From JAMXLO01 sp963776505 (GTDB lineage: Bacteria; Pseudomonadota; Alphaproteobacteria; Acetobacterales; Acetobacteraceae): a DNA stretch of 64,000 nt. The position numbers and the translations under genes were made by a program. How positions within the stretch are numbered: the stretch's first letter is position 1; every line of letters begins with the position of its first letter. The stretch spans positions 62,001 to 126,000 of the forward strand of contig CAVZNH010000071.1 of assembly GCA_963776505.1 (NCBI GenBank), given 5' to 3'. Under the pieces are notes generated by a model. It did no database searches and had not been told where the DNA came from. It saw nothing but the letters and a program-made list of their open reading frames with translations. Shown here in pieces: positions 18,460 through 29,169 of this stretch.

Positions 18460-21368
18460 GCAGTCGCGCGCCTTGCGGATCGTAGAACATCGGCGCCGTC
18501 ACCCGCACCACGACGGAGCCCTCCGGCCGAGCGACGTAGAGCATCTGCCTGATCCGCCTCCTGCCGCCGGACAACAGCGCCAATGCGATTGGACGGTGGA
18601 GCGTCTCGCTCCAATAGGCTGAGGTAACATGCCCGAGCGCAGGATTCGGAACCTGGACGTTCGCATCGGCAACCACCTGCGCGCCTTCCTCGAGCGTCTC
18701 GGACGACAGAAGCCCGACGAGTTGCCGGCGATCCGCACGGAGCATATCGGGCCGCGTCAGCGAGCGCTTGCCGACGAAGTCGCGTTTGGCCTTGCCGATT
18801 GTCCATTCGAGGCCAAGATCGGCGGGTATCACCGTGCCATCGGTCTCCTGCCCGACAATGATGTAGCCCTTTTCGGCACGCAGCACGTGCATCGTTTCTG
18901 TTCCATAGGAAGTGATGCCGTGATGACTGCCGGCTGCGAACACCGCCTCCCAGACGGCAGTCCGTAGTCTGCCGGCACGTTGATCTCGTAGCCGAGTTCG
19001 CCAGTGAAACTTACGCGGAACAGTCGCGCCGGAAAGCCGCAGACGCGACCCTCGCGCACGCTCATATGCGGCATCGCCTCGGGCGCTATGTCGATGTCCT
19101 GGACCAGCGGCTCGATCGTCCTGCGCGCCAACGGCCCCTGTACGGCGATGACTGCCCATTGCTCGGTAATGGACGTGAGCCACACGCGAAGTTCGGGAAA
19201 TTCCGTCTGCCGGTAGTCTTCCATATGGTGCAGCACGCCGGCAGCGCCACCGGTCGTGGTCGTGACATGGAAGCAATCTGGCGCCAGCCGCGCCACGACA
19301 CCGTCGTCCATCACAAAGCCGGCCTCATTCAGCAGCATGCCGTAGCGACAGCGACCTGGTGCAAGCCCGGAGAGGTTGCCGGTGTAGATACGGTCGAGGA
19401 ATTCAGCCGCATCCGGTCCCACCACCTCGATCTTGCCCAGTGTGGTCGCGTCGAACATGCCGACCGCATTGCGCACGGCGCGGCATTCCCGAGCGGTGGC
19501 ATGGTGCATATCCTCGCCATCGCGACGGGAAGAAGCGCGCCCGCTGCCAGTTGCCCACGTTCTCAAATACTGCGCCATGTGCAGCAGCCCAGTCATGGAT
19601 CGGTGTACGACGCACCGGCTCGAACAGATCGTTGCGCGCCGAGCCGGCAAACGCACCGAACGTCACCGGCGTATAGGGCGGGCGGAATGTGGTATGGCCC
19701 ACCTGCGGCACTGCCCGATCGGTGAGACGCGCGACCGTGGTCAGGGCGGTCATGTTCGCCGTCTTGCCCTGGTCGGTTGCCATGCCTGTCGTGGTGTAAC
19801 GCTTCACATGCTCGATCGAGCGGAAGCCCTCCTGCGTGGCAATGACCAGGTCCTTCGCGGTGACGTCATTCTGGAAGTCGACGAATGCCTTACCGCTGCC
19901 AATGGGTAGCTGCGAGGCAGCGGGGCATGGAAAATATATGCGCGCACCTGCGACCGTGATTTGTCGCGGCGCGTCTCCCGCGGCATAGCCTTCCTCAAGG
20001 CATGCTGCCAGCCCGAACGTCCCGTTGCACGCACCAGCTGACCGCACCTGCTCGGTCCATTCTCCCGGCAGAAATGCCTGCAAACGTTCGTCAAAGCGCA
20101 AGCGGGCGCGCGATTGCGAATAGAGGTGCACCGACGGTGTCCAACCGCCGCACATCAGCACCAGATCGCATGGGATGGCTTCGCCGTCGGACAGGATTGC
20201 GCGATTGACCCGCCGATATCCGCCCGTGGCGACCACGCTGGTCCCTGCGTCGTACCGGTAGTCCCGACATTCGGGCCGCTTCGCCGGCATCACCGCGCAG
20301 ATCGGCAACGGCGACGACGACGACACCAGCCTCGCGCAACGCAACACCAGCTGCATAGGCACTGTCGTCCGATGTGGTGATGACTGCGCGCGTTCCGACC
20401 TTCACAGCGAAGCGCTCCAAATAGATCCGCGCGGCATCGGCCAACATCACGTTTGGTCGGTCATTCCCGGAAAACAGCAGCGGCCGTTCCAATGCTCCAG
20501 TGGCAATCACCACCTTGCTGGCCCGCAGGTGCCACAGCCGCTCACGCGGCAGCCGCAAGTCTGGTGCTGCCAGGTGATCGGTCACTCGCTCCACAAGACC
20601 GACGAGATTGTCGGGGTACCAGCCGAATGCCGTGGTCCGCGGCAATAGTGTTACATTCGTGCGGCGGCCAAGCGTGTCCAGCGTCTCCCGCAGCCAAACT
20701 GACGCGGCATCACCCTCGATGTGTGCCTCCGTCTCGGCGAGCAATGATCCGCCCAGTTCGAACTGCTCGTCGCACAGCACGACGCGTCTGCCGCTGGTCG
20801 ATGCTGCCAGAGCGGCAGCCAGCCCGGCCGGGCCAGCGCCGATCACCAGCACGTCGCAATGCGCATAGTGGTGCAGGTAGCGATCGGCGTCAGGTGCGGT
20901 GGGTGCGCGTCCGAGACCCGCCGCAGCTCGGATGGCGGGCTCGTACATGTGTCGCCAGAACGTGCGCGGCCACATGAAGGTCTTGTAGTAGAAACCCGTC
21001 GAGAAAATCGGAGAAATCACGTCGTTGATCGCACCGACATCGAATGCCAGCGCAGGGAAGCGATTCTGACTGACCGCCCGCATTCCGTCGTACAGTTCGA
21101 CCTGCGTCGCCCTCAGATTCGGCGTGATACGCCCGGCGCCGCGATCAATCGTCACCAGTGCATTGGGCTCCTCCGATCCAGCCGACATGATGCCGCGCGG
21201 CCGATGATACTTGAACGAACGGCCGACCAAATGAACGCCATTGACCAGCAGCGCCGAGGCAAGCGTGTCACCCTGACAACCAACGTATTGCTTGCCGTCG
21301 AAACTGAATGACAGTGACCTTGAGCGGTCGATCCGGCCACCCTCCGGCGTGCGGAACCCATCCGTCAT
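18452..21368 (-). CDS. soxA: Sarcosine oxidase alpha subunit, frameshifted
   Basis: About 970 residues, the expected size. The N-terminal 2Fe-2S-like (Fer2_4) domain shows GDTLASALLVNGVHLVGRSF and KYHRPRGIMSAGSEEPNALV. The NAD-binding domain follows (CDVLVIGAGPAGLAAALAAS, VIATGALERPLLFSGNDRP). The C-terminal half is the aminomethyltransferase (GcvT-like) folate-binding domain, with VGMFDATTLGKIEVVGPDAA, RLFRVSFTGELGYEINVPAD and KGYIIVGQETDGTVIPADLG. The frame breaks near 20290, 19530 and 18965. ATG 21368 overlaps the soxD stop (ATGA). Breaks are more likely sequence errors than loss of function, because all domains are complete. Confidence 0.88.
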
Positions 21369-21637
21369 CCGGGCGCTGACTCGCCCGGTCTGTAGGTGAC
21401 ACGAATGCGATCGGTCACCGTGTCGCGCACGCAGTTGAAGAAGCGGCCGCAACCATGAATGTGGCGCCAGCGCTCGGCGTGTTCACCCTTCGGGTTGCTT
21501 CGCATGTAAAGGAAGTTAGCCCACGCCGCATCGTCAGCCGACCCAGGATCGCGCGGCCTGACGATGTGCGCCTCGCCGCAGTAGCGGAATTCGTTCTCCG
21601 GTCGCGTGCCGCACCAGGGACAGGCGATCAGCAGCAT
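21365..21637 (-). CDS. soxD: Sarcosine oxidase delta subunit
   Basis: Intact 90-residue zinc-binding delta subunit. It reads MLLIACPWCGTRPENEFRYC with two N-terminal Cys ligands (CPWC), GEAHIVRP (third-ligand region) and RWRHIHGCGRFFNCVRDTVT. Start ATG 21637 overlaps the soxB stop by one base and its own stop overlaps the soxA start. That is tight coupling, as expected for subunits assembled in fixed ratio. In-frame sequence upstream belongs to the soxB gene. Confidence 0.9.
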   Translation of the reverse strand: MLLIACPWCGTRPENEFRYCGEAHIVRPRDPGSADDAAWANFLYMRSNPKGEHAERWRHIHGCGRFFNCVRDTVTDRIRVTYRPGESAPG

Positions 21638-22885
21638 CAGTGGGCCACCGCCGCGGCAGCCGCCTCGTCGATCAGCCGGCCGGTGCGGAACCGATCGAGC
21701 GAAAACAGCGCAGCGATCGGGTGGGGTTCGCCCCGCGCAATCGTCGCGGCAAAGACGTGCCCCGATCCCGGTGTCGCCTTGAATCCGCCGGTACCCCAAC
21801 CGCAGTTCACATAAAGGCCAGGAACCGGCGTCAGTCCGATGATCGGCGATCGATCCGGCGTGACATCGACGATGCCACCCCAGTTGCGCAGCATGCGCAG
21901 TCGACGGAAGGTCGGGAACAGCTCGCAGATCGCCTCCAACGTCTGCTCAGCGATGTGCAACCCGCCGGCCTGACTGTACGAGCACATAGGCATCCGTTCC
22001 AGCACCGATCACCAGTTCGCCTTTGTCCGACTGGGAGATGTAGGCGTGGATGCTGTTCGACATGACAACGCACGGCAGAACAGGCTTCACGGGCTCGGAC
22101 ACCAGCGCCTGCAACGGATAGCTTTCCAATGGCATGCGCAGCCCGGCCATCGCCATCACCACGCTGGTGTGGCCGGCCGCAACCACGGCGACCTTGCGCG
22201 CCGCAATGCGTCCACGCGTTGTCTCGACTGCATTCACCGCACCCGAGGGGCCCCGGCTGATCCCGGTCACCTCGCAATTCTGTATGATGTCGACACCGAC
22301 GGCACTGGCACCGCGCGCATAGCCCCATGCCACCGCGTCGTGCCGCGCAACCCCGCCACGGCGCTGCAATGCGGCGCCAAGGATCGGATGGCGCAGACCC
22401 GACGAAATGTTCAGCGGCGGGCAGAATGACTTGGCCTTTTCAGGCGTGAGCCATTCGTTGTCGATGCCGCTCAGCCGGTTGGCGTGCACATGTCGCTTGA
22501 ACACCTGTACGTCGTGGGCCGAATGCGCCAGCATCAGCACGCCCCGCGGCGAATACATGACATTGTAGTTCAGCTCCTGCGCCAGGCCTTCCCACAACTT
22601 CAGCGCATGTTCGTAAAGCGCGGCGCTCTCCTCCCACAGATAATTGGAGCGGATGATCGTGGTATTGCGCCCGGTATTGCCTCCGCCGAGCCAGCCACGT
22701 TCCAGCACCGCGACGTTGCGGATGCCGTGCTCGCGCGCGAGGTAATAGGCGGTGGCGAGGCCATGACCGCCGGCGCCGACAATGACCACGTCGTAGCTCG
22801 CACGCGGTTCTGGCGACCGCCACTGCTCTGGCCAGGTGGCGCCACCCACAGCGTGGCGCATCAGACTGAAGATGGAAAAGTGCAA
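21637..22885 (-). CDS. soxB: Sarcosine oxidase beta subunit, frameshifted, TTG start
   Basis: FAD/FMN-carrying beta subunit, about 415 residues. From the probable start it reads (M)HFSIFSLMRHAVGGATWPEQ, then the FAD motif YDVVIVGAGGHGLATAYYLA, covalent-flavin-region sequence GWLGGGNTGRNTTIIRSNYL, and the C-terminal GGIVDVTPDRSPIIGLTPV and NCGWGTGGFKATPGSG. A +1 break lies at ~21985. No ATG fits the family N-terminus. TTG 22885 has AGGA five bases upstream; GTG 22903 is the other option. It diverges from the GMC oxidoreductase at 22976 with ~90 bp for both promoters. Confidence 0.87.
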
Positions 22886-22975
22886 CGGTTCCTGCCCCCT
22901 CACATCCTGTCGTGCGTGTCGTGTTGAGGCAAGCGTCCTCTCCCGGTAGCATTCAAAGACAAAGGGGAAAAGACG

Positions 22976-24590
22976 ATGGCGGACTTCGACTACATCATCA
23001 TCGGTGCCGGTTCGGCGGGCTGCGTGCTCGCGCATCGGCTCACCGAGAACCCAGCCACGAAAGTGCTGTTGCTGGAGGCCGGACCAAAGGACGCCTCGAT
23101 GTGGATCAACATCCCGGCCGGTTTCACCAAGCTGCTGAACAGCCCGCGCTACAACTGGAATTTCGCCACCGAGCCAGAGGACAATGTCAAGGGGCGGTCG
23201 ATTCCCATTCCGCGCGGTAAGACGCTGGGTGGATCTAGCTCGATCAACGGCATGCTGTATGTCCGCGGCAATCCGCTCGACTACAATACCTGGGCGCAGT
23301 TCGGCAATCGCGGCTGGTCATATGACGCTGTGCTGCCCTATTTCCGGAAATCCGAGCATTTCGAGCCAGGTGGCGACGAGACGCGCGGCCGCGGCGGCCT
23401 GCTGAACGTCGCCAACATGATCGAGCGCGCCGAATTGCTGGACGCCTTCATCGATGCTGCGACGGCAGAGGGCTGGCCGCGCAATCCCGATTACAACAAC
23501 GGGAAGCAGGAAGGTTTCGGCTACTATCAGGTCACCCAGAAGAAGGGCCGGCGCTGGTCCACGGCGCGCGCCTTCCTCGATCCCGCGCGAGGCAGGCCGA
23601 ACCTGCGCGTGGAGACCGAGGCGTATACGACACGCATCCTGCTAGAAGGCAAGCGCGCCGTCGGCGTCGATTATCGCCAACATGGGCAGACACGACAGGT
23701 ACGCTGCAATGCAGAGGTGATCCTGGCTGCAGGAGCAGTGAAGTCACCGCATCTGCTGGAGCTATCGGGCATCGGCCAGCCGGAATTGCTGCAATCACTG
23801 GGCATCGAAGTCAGCCACGAACTGCGCGGCGTTGGCGAGAACTATCGCGACCACTTCGCGCCCCGGATGAATTGGCGCGTGAAACTGCCGGTCACGCTGA
23901 ACGAGCATACGCGCGGCCTGCAACTTGCGAAGGAGGTCATCAAGGTACTATGCGCAGCAGCGCGGTGCACTGACGTTCACCGCCGGCATCGTCTATGGCT
24001 TCGTCAAGACGCGGCCTGAGCTGGAAGAGCCCGATGTGCAGTACCATTTCGCGCACGCCAGTTACGCTACGGCGCAGACCCGCATCCTCGATCGTGAGCC
24101 GGGCATGACCCTGACGGCGTATCAGTGTTCGCCGGAATCGAAAGGATCGATCCATGCGAAATCAGCCGATCCGCTGGCCGCGCCAGCGATACGGCCGAAT
24201 TTCCTGGCCGCGGAGCTGGACCGCCGCACGATCGTCGAGGGCATGAAGATCGGCCGGCGAATCATCAACAACCGGGTGCTGGACAAATACCGCGCGTTCG
24301 AGATGAACCCCGGCGATCAGGTGCAGACCGATGATGAATGGCTGGATTTCGCGCGAATGAACGGCCAGACCACCTACCACGTCACCGGCACGTGCAAGAT
24401 GGGTCACGATCCTATGGCGGTCGTCGACGACGAGCTGCGCGTGCACGGAATCGCCGGGATGCGTGTGATTGACGCCTCGATCATGCCGACGCTGGTGTCG
24501 GGCAACACCAATGCAGCGGTGATCATGATCGCGGAGAAGGGGGCGGACATGATCAAGGCGGCGCAGCAACCGGTGCGCGCGGCAGCGTAA
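22976..24590 (+). CDS. GMC-family FAD oxidoreductase (choline/alcohol dehydrogenase-like), frameshifted
   Basis: Glucose-methanol-choline oxidoreductase of ~537 residues. The N-terminal FAD motif is DYIIIGAGSAGCVLAHRLTE. PROSITE-type GMC signatures are GKTLGGSSSINGMLYVRGNP and the AAGAVKSPHLLELSGIG block. C-terminal catalytic His and Asn are in YHVTGTCKMGHDP and SGNTNAAVIMIAEKGADMI. A +1 break at ~23945 (an extra G before TACTATGCGCAG) joins the two frames. It diverges from soxB; a choline-to-sarcosine route would connect the two, but no betaine aldehyde dehydrogenase or dimethylglycine enzymes are present. A general alcohol or polyol substrate is equally likely. Confidence 0.84.
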
Positions 24591-24592
24591 CT

Positions 24593-25915
24593 CTAGCCGA
24601 ACCGCACCAACTTGCCGCTTGGGCTGCCCAGCACCTCGTCATCGCGCATCACCGTCCGGCCGCGCACGATCACTCGGACCGGCCAGCCGGTGATGTCCAT
24701 GCCGGCGAACGGCGTCCAACCGCAAGGGGAAACAATCCACGACTCCTCGATGCGGCGCCTGCATTGCATGTCGACCAAGGTGAAATCCGCGTCATAGCCC
24801 GCGGCTAGCCTTCCCTTACCCACCACGCCGTACACGCGCGCCGGCCCCGCGCACATCAGATCGACCATGCGCGTCAGCGGCAGACGCCCAGCGTTCACGT
24901 GGTTCAGCATCACCGGCACGATCGTCTGCACGCCAGTCAGGCCTGCCGGGCAGTCCGGCCACGGCAGCAGCTTCTTGTCCCGCGCATGCGGTGCATGGTC
25001 GGAGCCGACTGAGTCTACCGTCCCATCGTTGATCGCGCGCCACGCCGCCTCGAGGTGTCGCGGCCCACGAATCGGCGGGTTCATCACACCGAAGCCCTTT
25101 AGCGTATCGTAACAGTCAGGTGCCACCTGCGTGAGATGGTTCACCAGCACTTCGCAGGTCGCCAGATCGCGGAAGTCCTTCAGATAATCGAGTTCCTCCG
25201 CGGTGGACACGTGCAGGATATGCGCCGGCCGCCCCGTCGCGCGCGCCAGTGCCATCAGCCGGCGCGTGCCGAGAAACGCAGTCTCCTCGTCGCGCCATTC
25301 CATGTGCCGGCGGTACGGATCGCCCGATTTGAACAGCGGCTTGCGCTCCTGAAGCCGGTATTCGTCCTCCGAGTGGTATGCGATGCGCCGGCGACCCGAC
25401 CGCATCACGCGCTCCAGGTGCTCATCGTCCTCGACGAGCAGATCGCCGGTCGAGCTGCCGGCGAAAATCTTGATGCCGCACACGCCACGGCCAAGCTCCA
25501 GCTTCGCGAGCTCCGGGATGTTCTGCTTCGTGCCGCCGACATAAAGCCCAATGTCGCACCACAACTCACGTTCGACGTATTCCTGCTTCCACGCCAGCTT
25601 CTCGGCATCCACAATCGACGGGGCAGTGTTCGGCATGTCGAACACCGCCGCCAACCCGCCCAGCACCGCGGCCCGCGTGCCGGTGGGGATCAACTCGATC
25701 GTCTTGTCGCCGGGATCGCGCAAATGCACGTGCGGGTCGATCAATCCCGGCAGAACGTGCAGGCCCCTGGCGTCAATCGTTTCGTCCGCCGTGGCGTCGC
25801 CTGCGACACCGAGCGCTGCGATGCGCCCGTCGCGGACGCCGACATCGGTCGTCTCGACCCCCCAGGGCAGAATGCATGTGCCACGGCGGATCAACAGATC
25901 GAAATGGGCTGGCAT
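24593..25915 (-). CDS. Dihydroorotase-family amidohydrolase (class I-like)
   Basis: Intact 440-residue metal-dependent cyclic amidohydrolase. Binuclear-zinc ligands are recognisable: HVHLRDPG near residue 63, the carboxylated-Lys region GVCGIKIFAGSSTG, His in IAYHSEDEY and ILHVSTAEEL, and Asp in VGSDHAPHARDKK. The C-terminus re-forms the small beta domain (PVRVIVRGRTVMRDDEVL). Length matches type-I dihydroorotase and the related allantoinase/hydantoinase group. The HLRDPG and SDHAPH motifs favour dihydroorotase. No other pyrimidine gene is nearby, so it could be the housekeeping PyrC or a catabolic paralogue. It ends 3 bp from the GMC gene on the opposite strand. Confidence 0.82.
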   Translation of the reverse strand: MPAHFDLLIRRGTCILPWGVETTDVGVRDGRIAALGVAGDATADETIDARGLHVLPGLIDPHVHLRDPGDKTIELIPTGTRAAVLGGLAAVFDMPNTAPSIVDAEKLAWKQEYVERELWCDIGLYVGGTKQNIPELAKLELGRGVCGIKIFAGSSTGDLLVEDDEHLERVMRSGRRRIAYHSEDEYRLQERKPLFKSGDPYRRHMEWRDEETAFLGTRRLMALARATGRPAHILHVSTAEELDYLKDFRDLATCEVLVNHLTQVAPDCYDTLKGFGVMNPPIRGPRHLEAAWRAINDGTVDSVGSDHAPHARDKKLLPWPDCPAGLTGVQTIVPVMLNHVNAGRLPLTRMVDLMCAGPARVYGVVGKGRLAAGYDADFTLVDMQCRRRIEESWIVSPCGWTPFAGMDITGWPVRVIVRGRTVMRDDEVLGSPSGKLVRFG

Positions 25916-25988
25916 GGCTCAATTCCCTAAGCTTGCCGCAGCATAGCACCAGAACCAGCTATACAGGAGGCCGAAGCGGGAGAAGCCG

Positions 25989-26414
25989 ATGGGTGCGTCC
26001 GTCCCCCGAGTAAGCTCGGTGCTCGAAACGTCGCTCTACGTCGCCGACCTGGATCGCGCCTGCGCCTTTTACCAGCGCATATTCGGCTTCGAGCTCTTCG
26101 TGCACGACGGCCGCATGTGCGCTCTCGGCGTGCCGGGCAGCCAGGTGCTGCTGCTGTTCCATCATGGGAGCACCAATGAACCAGCCCCGGTGCCGGGTGG
26201 GGTCATCCCGCCCCACCACGGCAATGGCGAATTGCATCTCTGTTTCGCCATTCCGCTTGGCGAGCTGGCCGCATGGGAGGAGCATCTGCGCCGGGAAAAA
26301 ATCGCGGTGGAGAGCCGCATCCACTGGGCACGCGGCGGCACCAGCCTCTACTTCCGCGACCCCGACGGCAATTCGCTGGAGGTCGCAACGCCGGGTCTCT
26401 GGCCCAATCACTGA
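25989..26414 (+). CDS. VOC-superfamily (glyoxalase/dioxygenase-like) protein
   Basis: A 141-residue protein with a vicinal-oxygen-chelate beta-alpha-beta-beta-beta pair. The first module opens SVLETSLYVADLDRACAFYQ with RIFGFELFVHDGRMC. The second contains GELHLCFAIPLGELAAWEEH and ends LYFRDPDGNSLEVATPG. The His in ELHLCF and the Glu in SLEVATPG are candidate metal ligands. Start ATG 25989 after GGGAGAAGCC. Its stop directly abuts the ATG of the permease gene (26415), suggesting one transcript. Substrate unknown; resistance to a small electrophile or antibiotic is one family role. Confidence 0.75.
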   Translation: MGASVPRVSSVLETSLYVADLDRACAFYQRIFGFELFVHDGRMCALGVPGSQVLLLFHHGSTNEPAPVPGGVIPPHHGNGELHLCFAIPLGELAAWEEHLRREKIAVESRIHWARGGTSLYFRDPDGNSLEVATPGLWPNH

Positions 26415-27740
26415 ATGACTGCACGATGGCTGCCACTGGCGAGCCTGATCGCCGTCGGGCTGTTGCTGGTCCTTGCCGCGGGCACCGCTGCCCTGCCTTG
26501 GGTCATGCCCGAGCACGACGCTGCGGCGCGCCGTCTCGCCGCAATCGCGATCTTTGCCGCAAGCTACGTCGCCCTGGCGATCGGCAAAGTGCCAGGGCTG
26601 TCAATTGACCGTGCTGGGGTAGCACTTGTCGGCGCCTGTCTCATGGTGGCATCAGGCGTCGTTCCACTACAGGAGGCCTACCAGGCCGTCGATCTGCAGA
26701 CCATCACGTTGCTGCTCGGCATGATGATCGTTGTCGCGAATCTGCGCATCTCCGGCTTCTTCGCATTGGTCAACGCCTGGGTCGCGCGACGCGTGCATCG
26801 ACCGTTGCTGTTGCTGGCGGCCGTTGTCACGGTCTCCGGCACGTTTTCCGCCTTCCTGGTGAACGACGCGATCTGCCTGGTGATGGCGCCTCTGGTGCTT
26901 GAATTGACGCTGGGCCAGAAGCGCAATCCGGTGCCCTACCTGCTGGCCGTGGCGATGGCATCGAATGTCGGTTCGACGGCGACGATAACCGGCAATCCGC
27001 AGAACATGATGATCGGCAGCTTTTCACATATCCCCTATCCGCAATTCGCTGCCGCCCTGGCGCCAGTGGCGCTGGTTGGACTTCTGCTGACGGTCGCGCT
27101 GCTGGCGGTGCTGCACCGCAGCGAACTGCGTGGTGGCGTGCAGGACGCTCGCGCGCTGCGGCTGCGGATCAACCACGTGCTGATGCTCCGCGCCTTGGCG
27201 GCGACCGCGCTGGTGGTCGCACTCTTCTTTGCCGGACAGCCGCCAGCAAAGGCAGCAATCATCGTTGGTGCACTGCTACTTCTCACGCGCCGGGTGAAGA
27301 GCGCACGGGTCTATGCTGAGATCGACTGGTCGCTGCTGCTGATGTTCGCCGGCCTGTTCATCATCGTGGCCGGCGCCGAACGCGAGCTGCTGACGCCGCA
27401 GGTGGCTGAGGCGGTCGGACAACTGCACCTCGCCACGATACCCGTGCTCAGCCTGGTGAGCGCGATACTGTCGAACCTGGTCAGCAACGTCCCCGCGGTG
27501 CTGCTGCTGAAGCCCTTCGTCGCCGCACTGCCGGACCAGGATAGTGCGTGGCTTGTCATCGCCATGGCCTCCACGCTCGCCGGCAACTTCACTGTGCTGG
27601 GCTCGATCGCCAACCTGATCGTGGTCGAGAAGGCGGCGCGGCGTGGCGTGGTGATCGGCTTCTGGGACTACTTCCGTGTCGGCGGCCCTCTGACAGTTCT
27701 GACCCTGCTGTTGGGAACGTTCTGGCTGATGTGGCGTTGA
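26415..27740 (+). CDS. ArsB/NhaD/SLC13-like ion transporter permease
   Basis: Intact 441-residue inner-membrane protein with about 11-12 hydrophobic segments. The ion-transporter-superfamily hairpin motifs appear twice: SNVGSTATITGNPQNMMIGS in the first half and SAILSNLVSNVPAVLLLKPF in the second. Such proteins carry arsenite, Na+/H+, or dicarboxylates/anions. The exact ion cannot be read from the sequence, and no ars genes or regulators adjoin it. Starts immediately after the VOC gene stop. The closest described type by motif layout is the YbiR/ArsB-like permease group. Confidence 0.78.
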   Translation: MTARWLPLASLIAVGLLLVLAAGTAALPWVMPEHDAAARRLAAIAIFAASYVALAIGKVPGLSIDRAGVALVGACLMVASGVVPLQEAYQAVDLQTITLLLGMMIVVANLRISGFFALVNAWVARRVHRPLLLLAAVVTVSGTFSAFLVNDAICLVMAPLVLELTLGQKRNPVPYLLAVAMASNVGSTATITGNPQNMMIGSFSHIPYPQFAAALAPVALVGLLLTVALLAVLHRSELRGGVQDARALRLRINHVLMLRALAATALVVALFFAGQPPAKAAIIVGALLLLTRRVKSARVYAEIDWSLLLMFAGLFIIVAGAERELLTPQVAEAVGQLHLATIPVLSLVSAILSNLVSNVPAVLLLKPFVAALPDQDSAWLVIAMASTLAGNFTVLGSIANLIVVEKAARRGVVIGFWDYFRVGGPLTVLTLLLGTFWLMWR

Positions 27741-27767
27741 GCAGTCGATACATACAGGAGCGCAGAA

Positions 27768-27983
27768 ATGGATCGAATCCGGGTGCTGGAAGAGGCACTG
27801 TGGCGGGATGTTCCCACCGACGTGATCGAGGAAGCCAAGCGGGCCGCCAGAACGGAGCCAAGCTGGATCGCGATGCAGGGTAACGGCCACGTCGTCGCGA
27901 TGGCGCCGCCCGGCAGCCCGGATGTGGCAACAGGCGATATGATCTACATCGCGGAGGTCAGTCCCGATAACGGTCCAGCTTGA
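27768..27983 (+). CDS. Small uncharacterised protein (71 aa)
   Basis: A 71-residue ORF starting MDRIRVLEEALWRDVPTDVI, 28 bp after the permease gene and preceded by CAGGAG at a good distance. It is acidic, has no membrane segment, and ends IYIAEVSPDNGPA. GC-rich third positions like those of its neighbours support real coding. I do not recognise the family. By position it would share the VOC-permease transcript. It could be a small regulator or accessory factor of the transporter, but nothing in the sequence proves that. Confidence 0.45.
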   Translation: MDRIRVLEEALWRDVPTDVIEEAKRAARTEPSWIAMQGNGHVVAMAPPGSPDVATGDMIYIAEVSPDNGPA

Positions 27984-28028
27984 CTGTCAGACCGCACGAG
28001 CGAGAAACGTGGTCTCGACCGGTCCCTC

Positions 28029-29169
28029 TCACTTGTTCAAGATCTTGCTGATGGCATCGAGACGGGAGGAGTCTCCTGATGGATTGCTCCGCTGAAAACT
28101 GGGTATGAGGGCGCCAAACCCTTCACCGCATTCGTTCCAGGCATAGATCAAGACCGTATTGGCGGGAGTTGCGGATCGATGGCTCTCGGTCCATGCCATG
28201 GCATCCTGCAGGTGCTGGGCAATTTCCGAGGGTGTGGCCCGTTCGTAATACTTGTTGATACCGACCCCTTTGGCCATGAATGAACGATCCCAGTCAGGGG
28301 GATTTTCGATGAGCGGTCGCTGATCCCAACCTGTCATTATCGTAGGCACCATGGCGACCCCGGCTGTCGCGAGCTGATCCCAACGAGCCTTCGTATCCTG
28401 GGTCAGCTTGCCATACGATGACCGGTCCGGATTGCCAACAATCGCGTAATTTCCGATAGCGTCTGCACCGACCGTTTCCGTCAAGGCGGCGTCCGATCCC
28501 AGAAGAACAATATAGGGATTGCCGCGATCTTGCTCCCGCGCCGTGGCTCGAATGAAAGCAATCAGTTTAGCCACTCCTTGGTAGCCACCCCACTCCGCTT
28601 CGATTTGTGCCTTCGAAGCCGACAAAACATAGTACAGTGGCCGATCGCCAAGCACGTGCACGTAGCCCGCTTCTCCCATGACGGCGACTTCGTGTAGAGT
28701 TCTGTCTGAGAAATGGCCGACGCTTCCGCCATTTGCGATTGAGCCGATCATGCAGAAACCAATCTTGCTTCGGGATGTGCTGGCAAGATACAGTTTCAAC
28801 GCGTTGCTCATTGGGTCATTCACCGAGTATCCCACGAACGCCCAATAGTCGAGACCGGCGCGCGAGGCGAGCGCGATCTCCTGGTCCATTATCGGCTGAT
28901 AGTCGCCGTTTATCCTAACCTTATCGGTTGCTACTTCGCTTCCAAAGAACGGCATGCGATCGTGGTAGCGAGCTTGCCCCAATGCAGTCTCCATTGCTCG
29001 CGCCACTGACCCGTCGTTCGGATCGTACCAGGCATCCCACCGGATCGCCCCGACACGCGGACGCTCGGCCGCTGCGCCAACACGTCTACTTGCGCCTGCA
29101 CCAAGCAGCAGCCCTGCAGCGGTTTCAAGAATGCGACGGCGAGATCTCCAAGCGAGCAGAAGAACTCAT
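28029..29169 (-). CDS. GH99/WbsX-like glycoside hydrolase-fold protein with Tat-like signal, frameshifted at N-terminus
   Basis: About 380 residues. After a +1 break near 29135 the N-terminus reads SRRRILETAAGLLLGAGASR, a twin-arginine-type signal. Then come RVGAIRWDAWYDPNDGSVAR, GLDYWAFVGYSVNDPMSNAL and, near the C-terminus, LIYAWNECGEGFGALIPSFQ. The WDAWYDP opening and the IYAWNE motif are those of GH71/GH99-like (WbsX-type) TIM-barrel domains that act on glycans. ATG 29169 overlaps the stop of the upstream methyltransferase gene (ATGA), which fixes the start and implies coupled translation. Base composition is clearly AT-richer than the flanking genome, suggesting horizontal origin. Export and glycan cleavage are inferred; the glycan is unknown. 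Confidence 0.62.
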
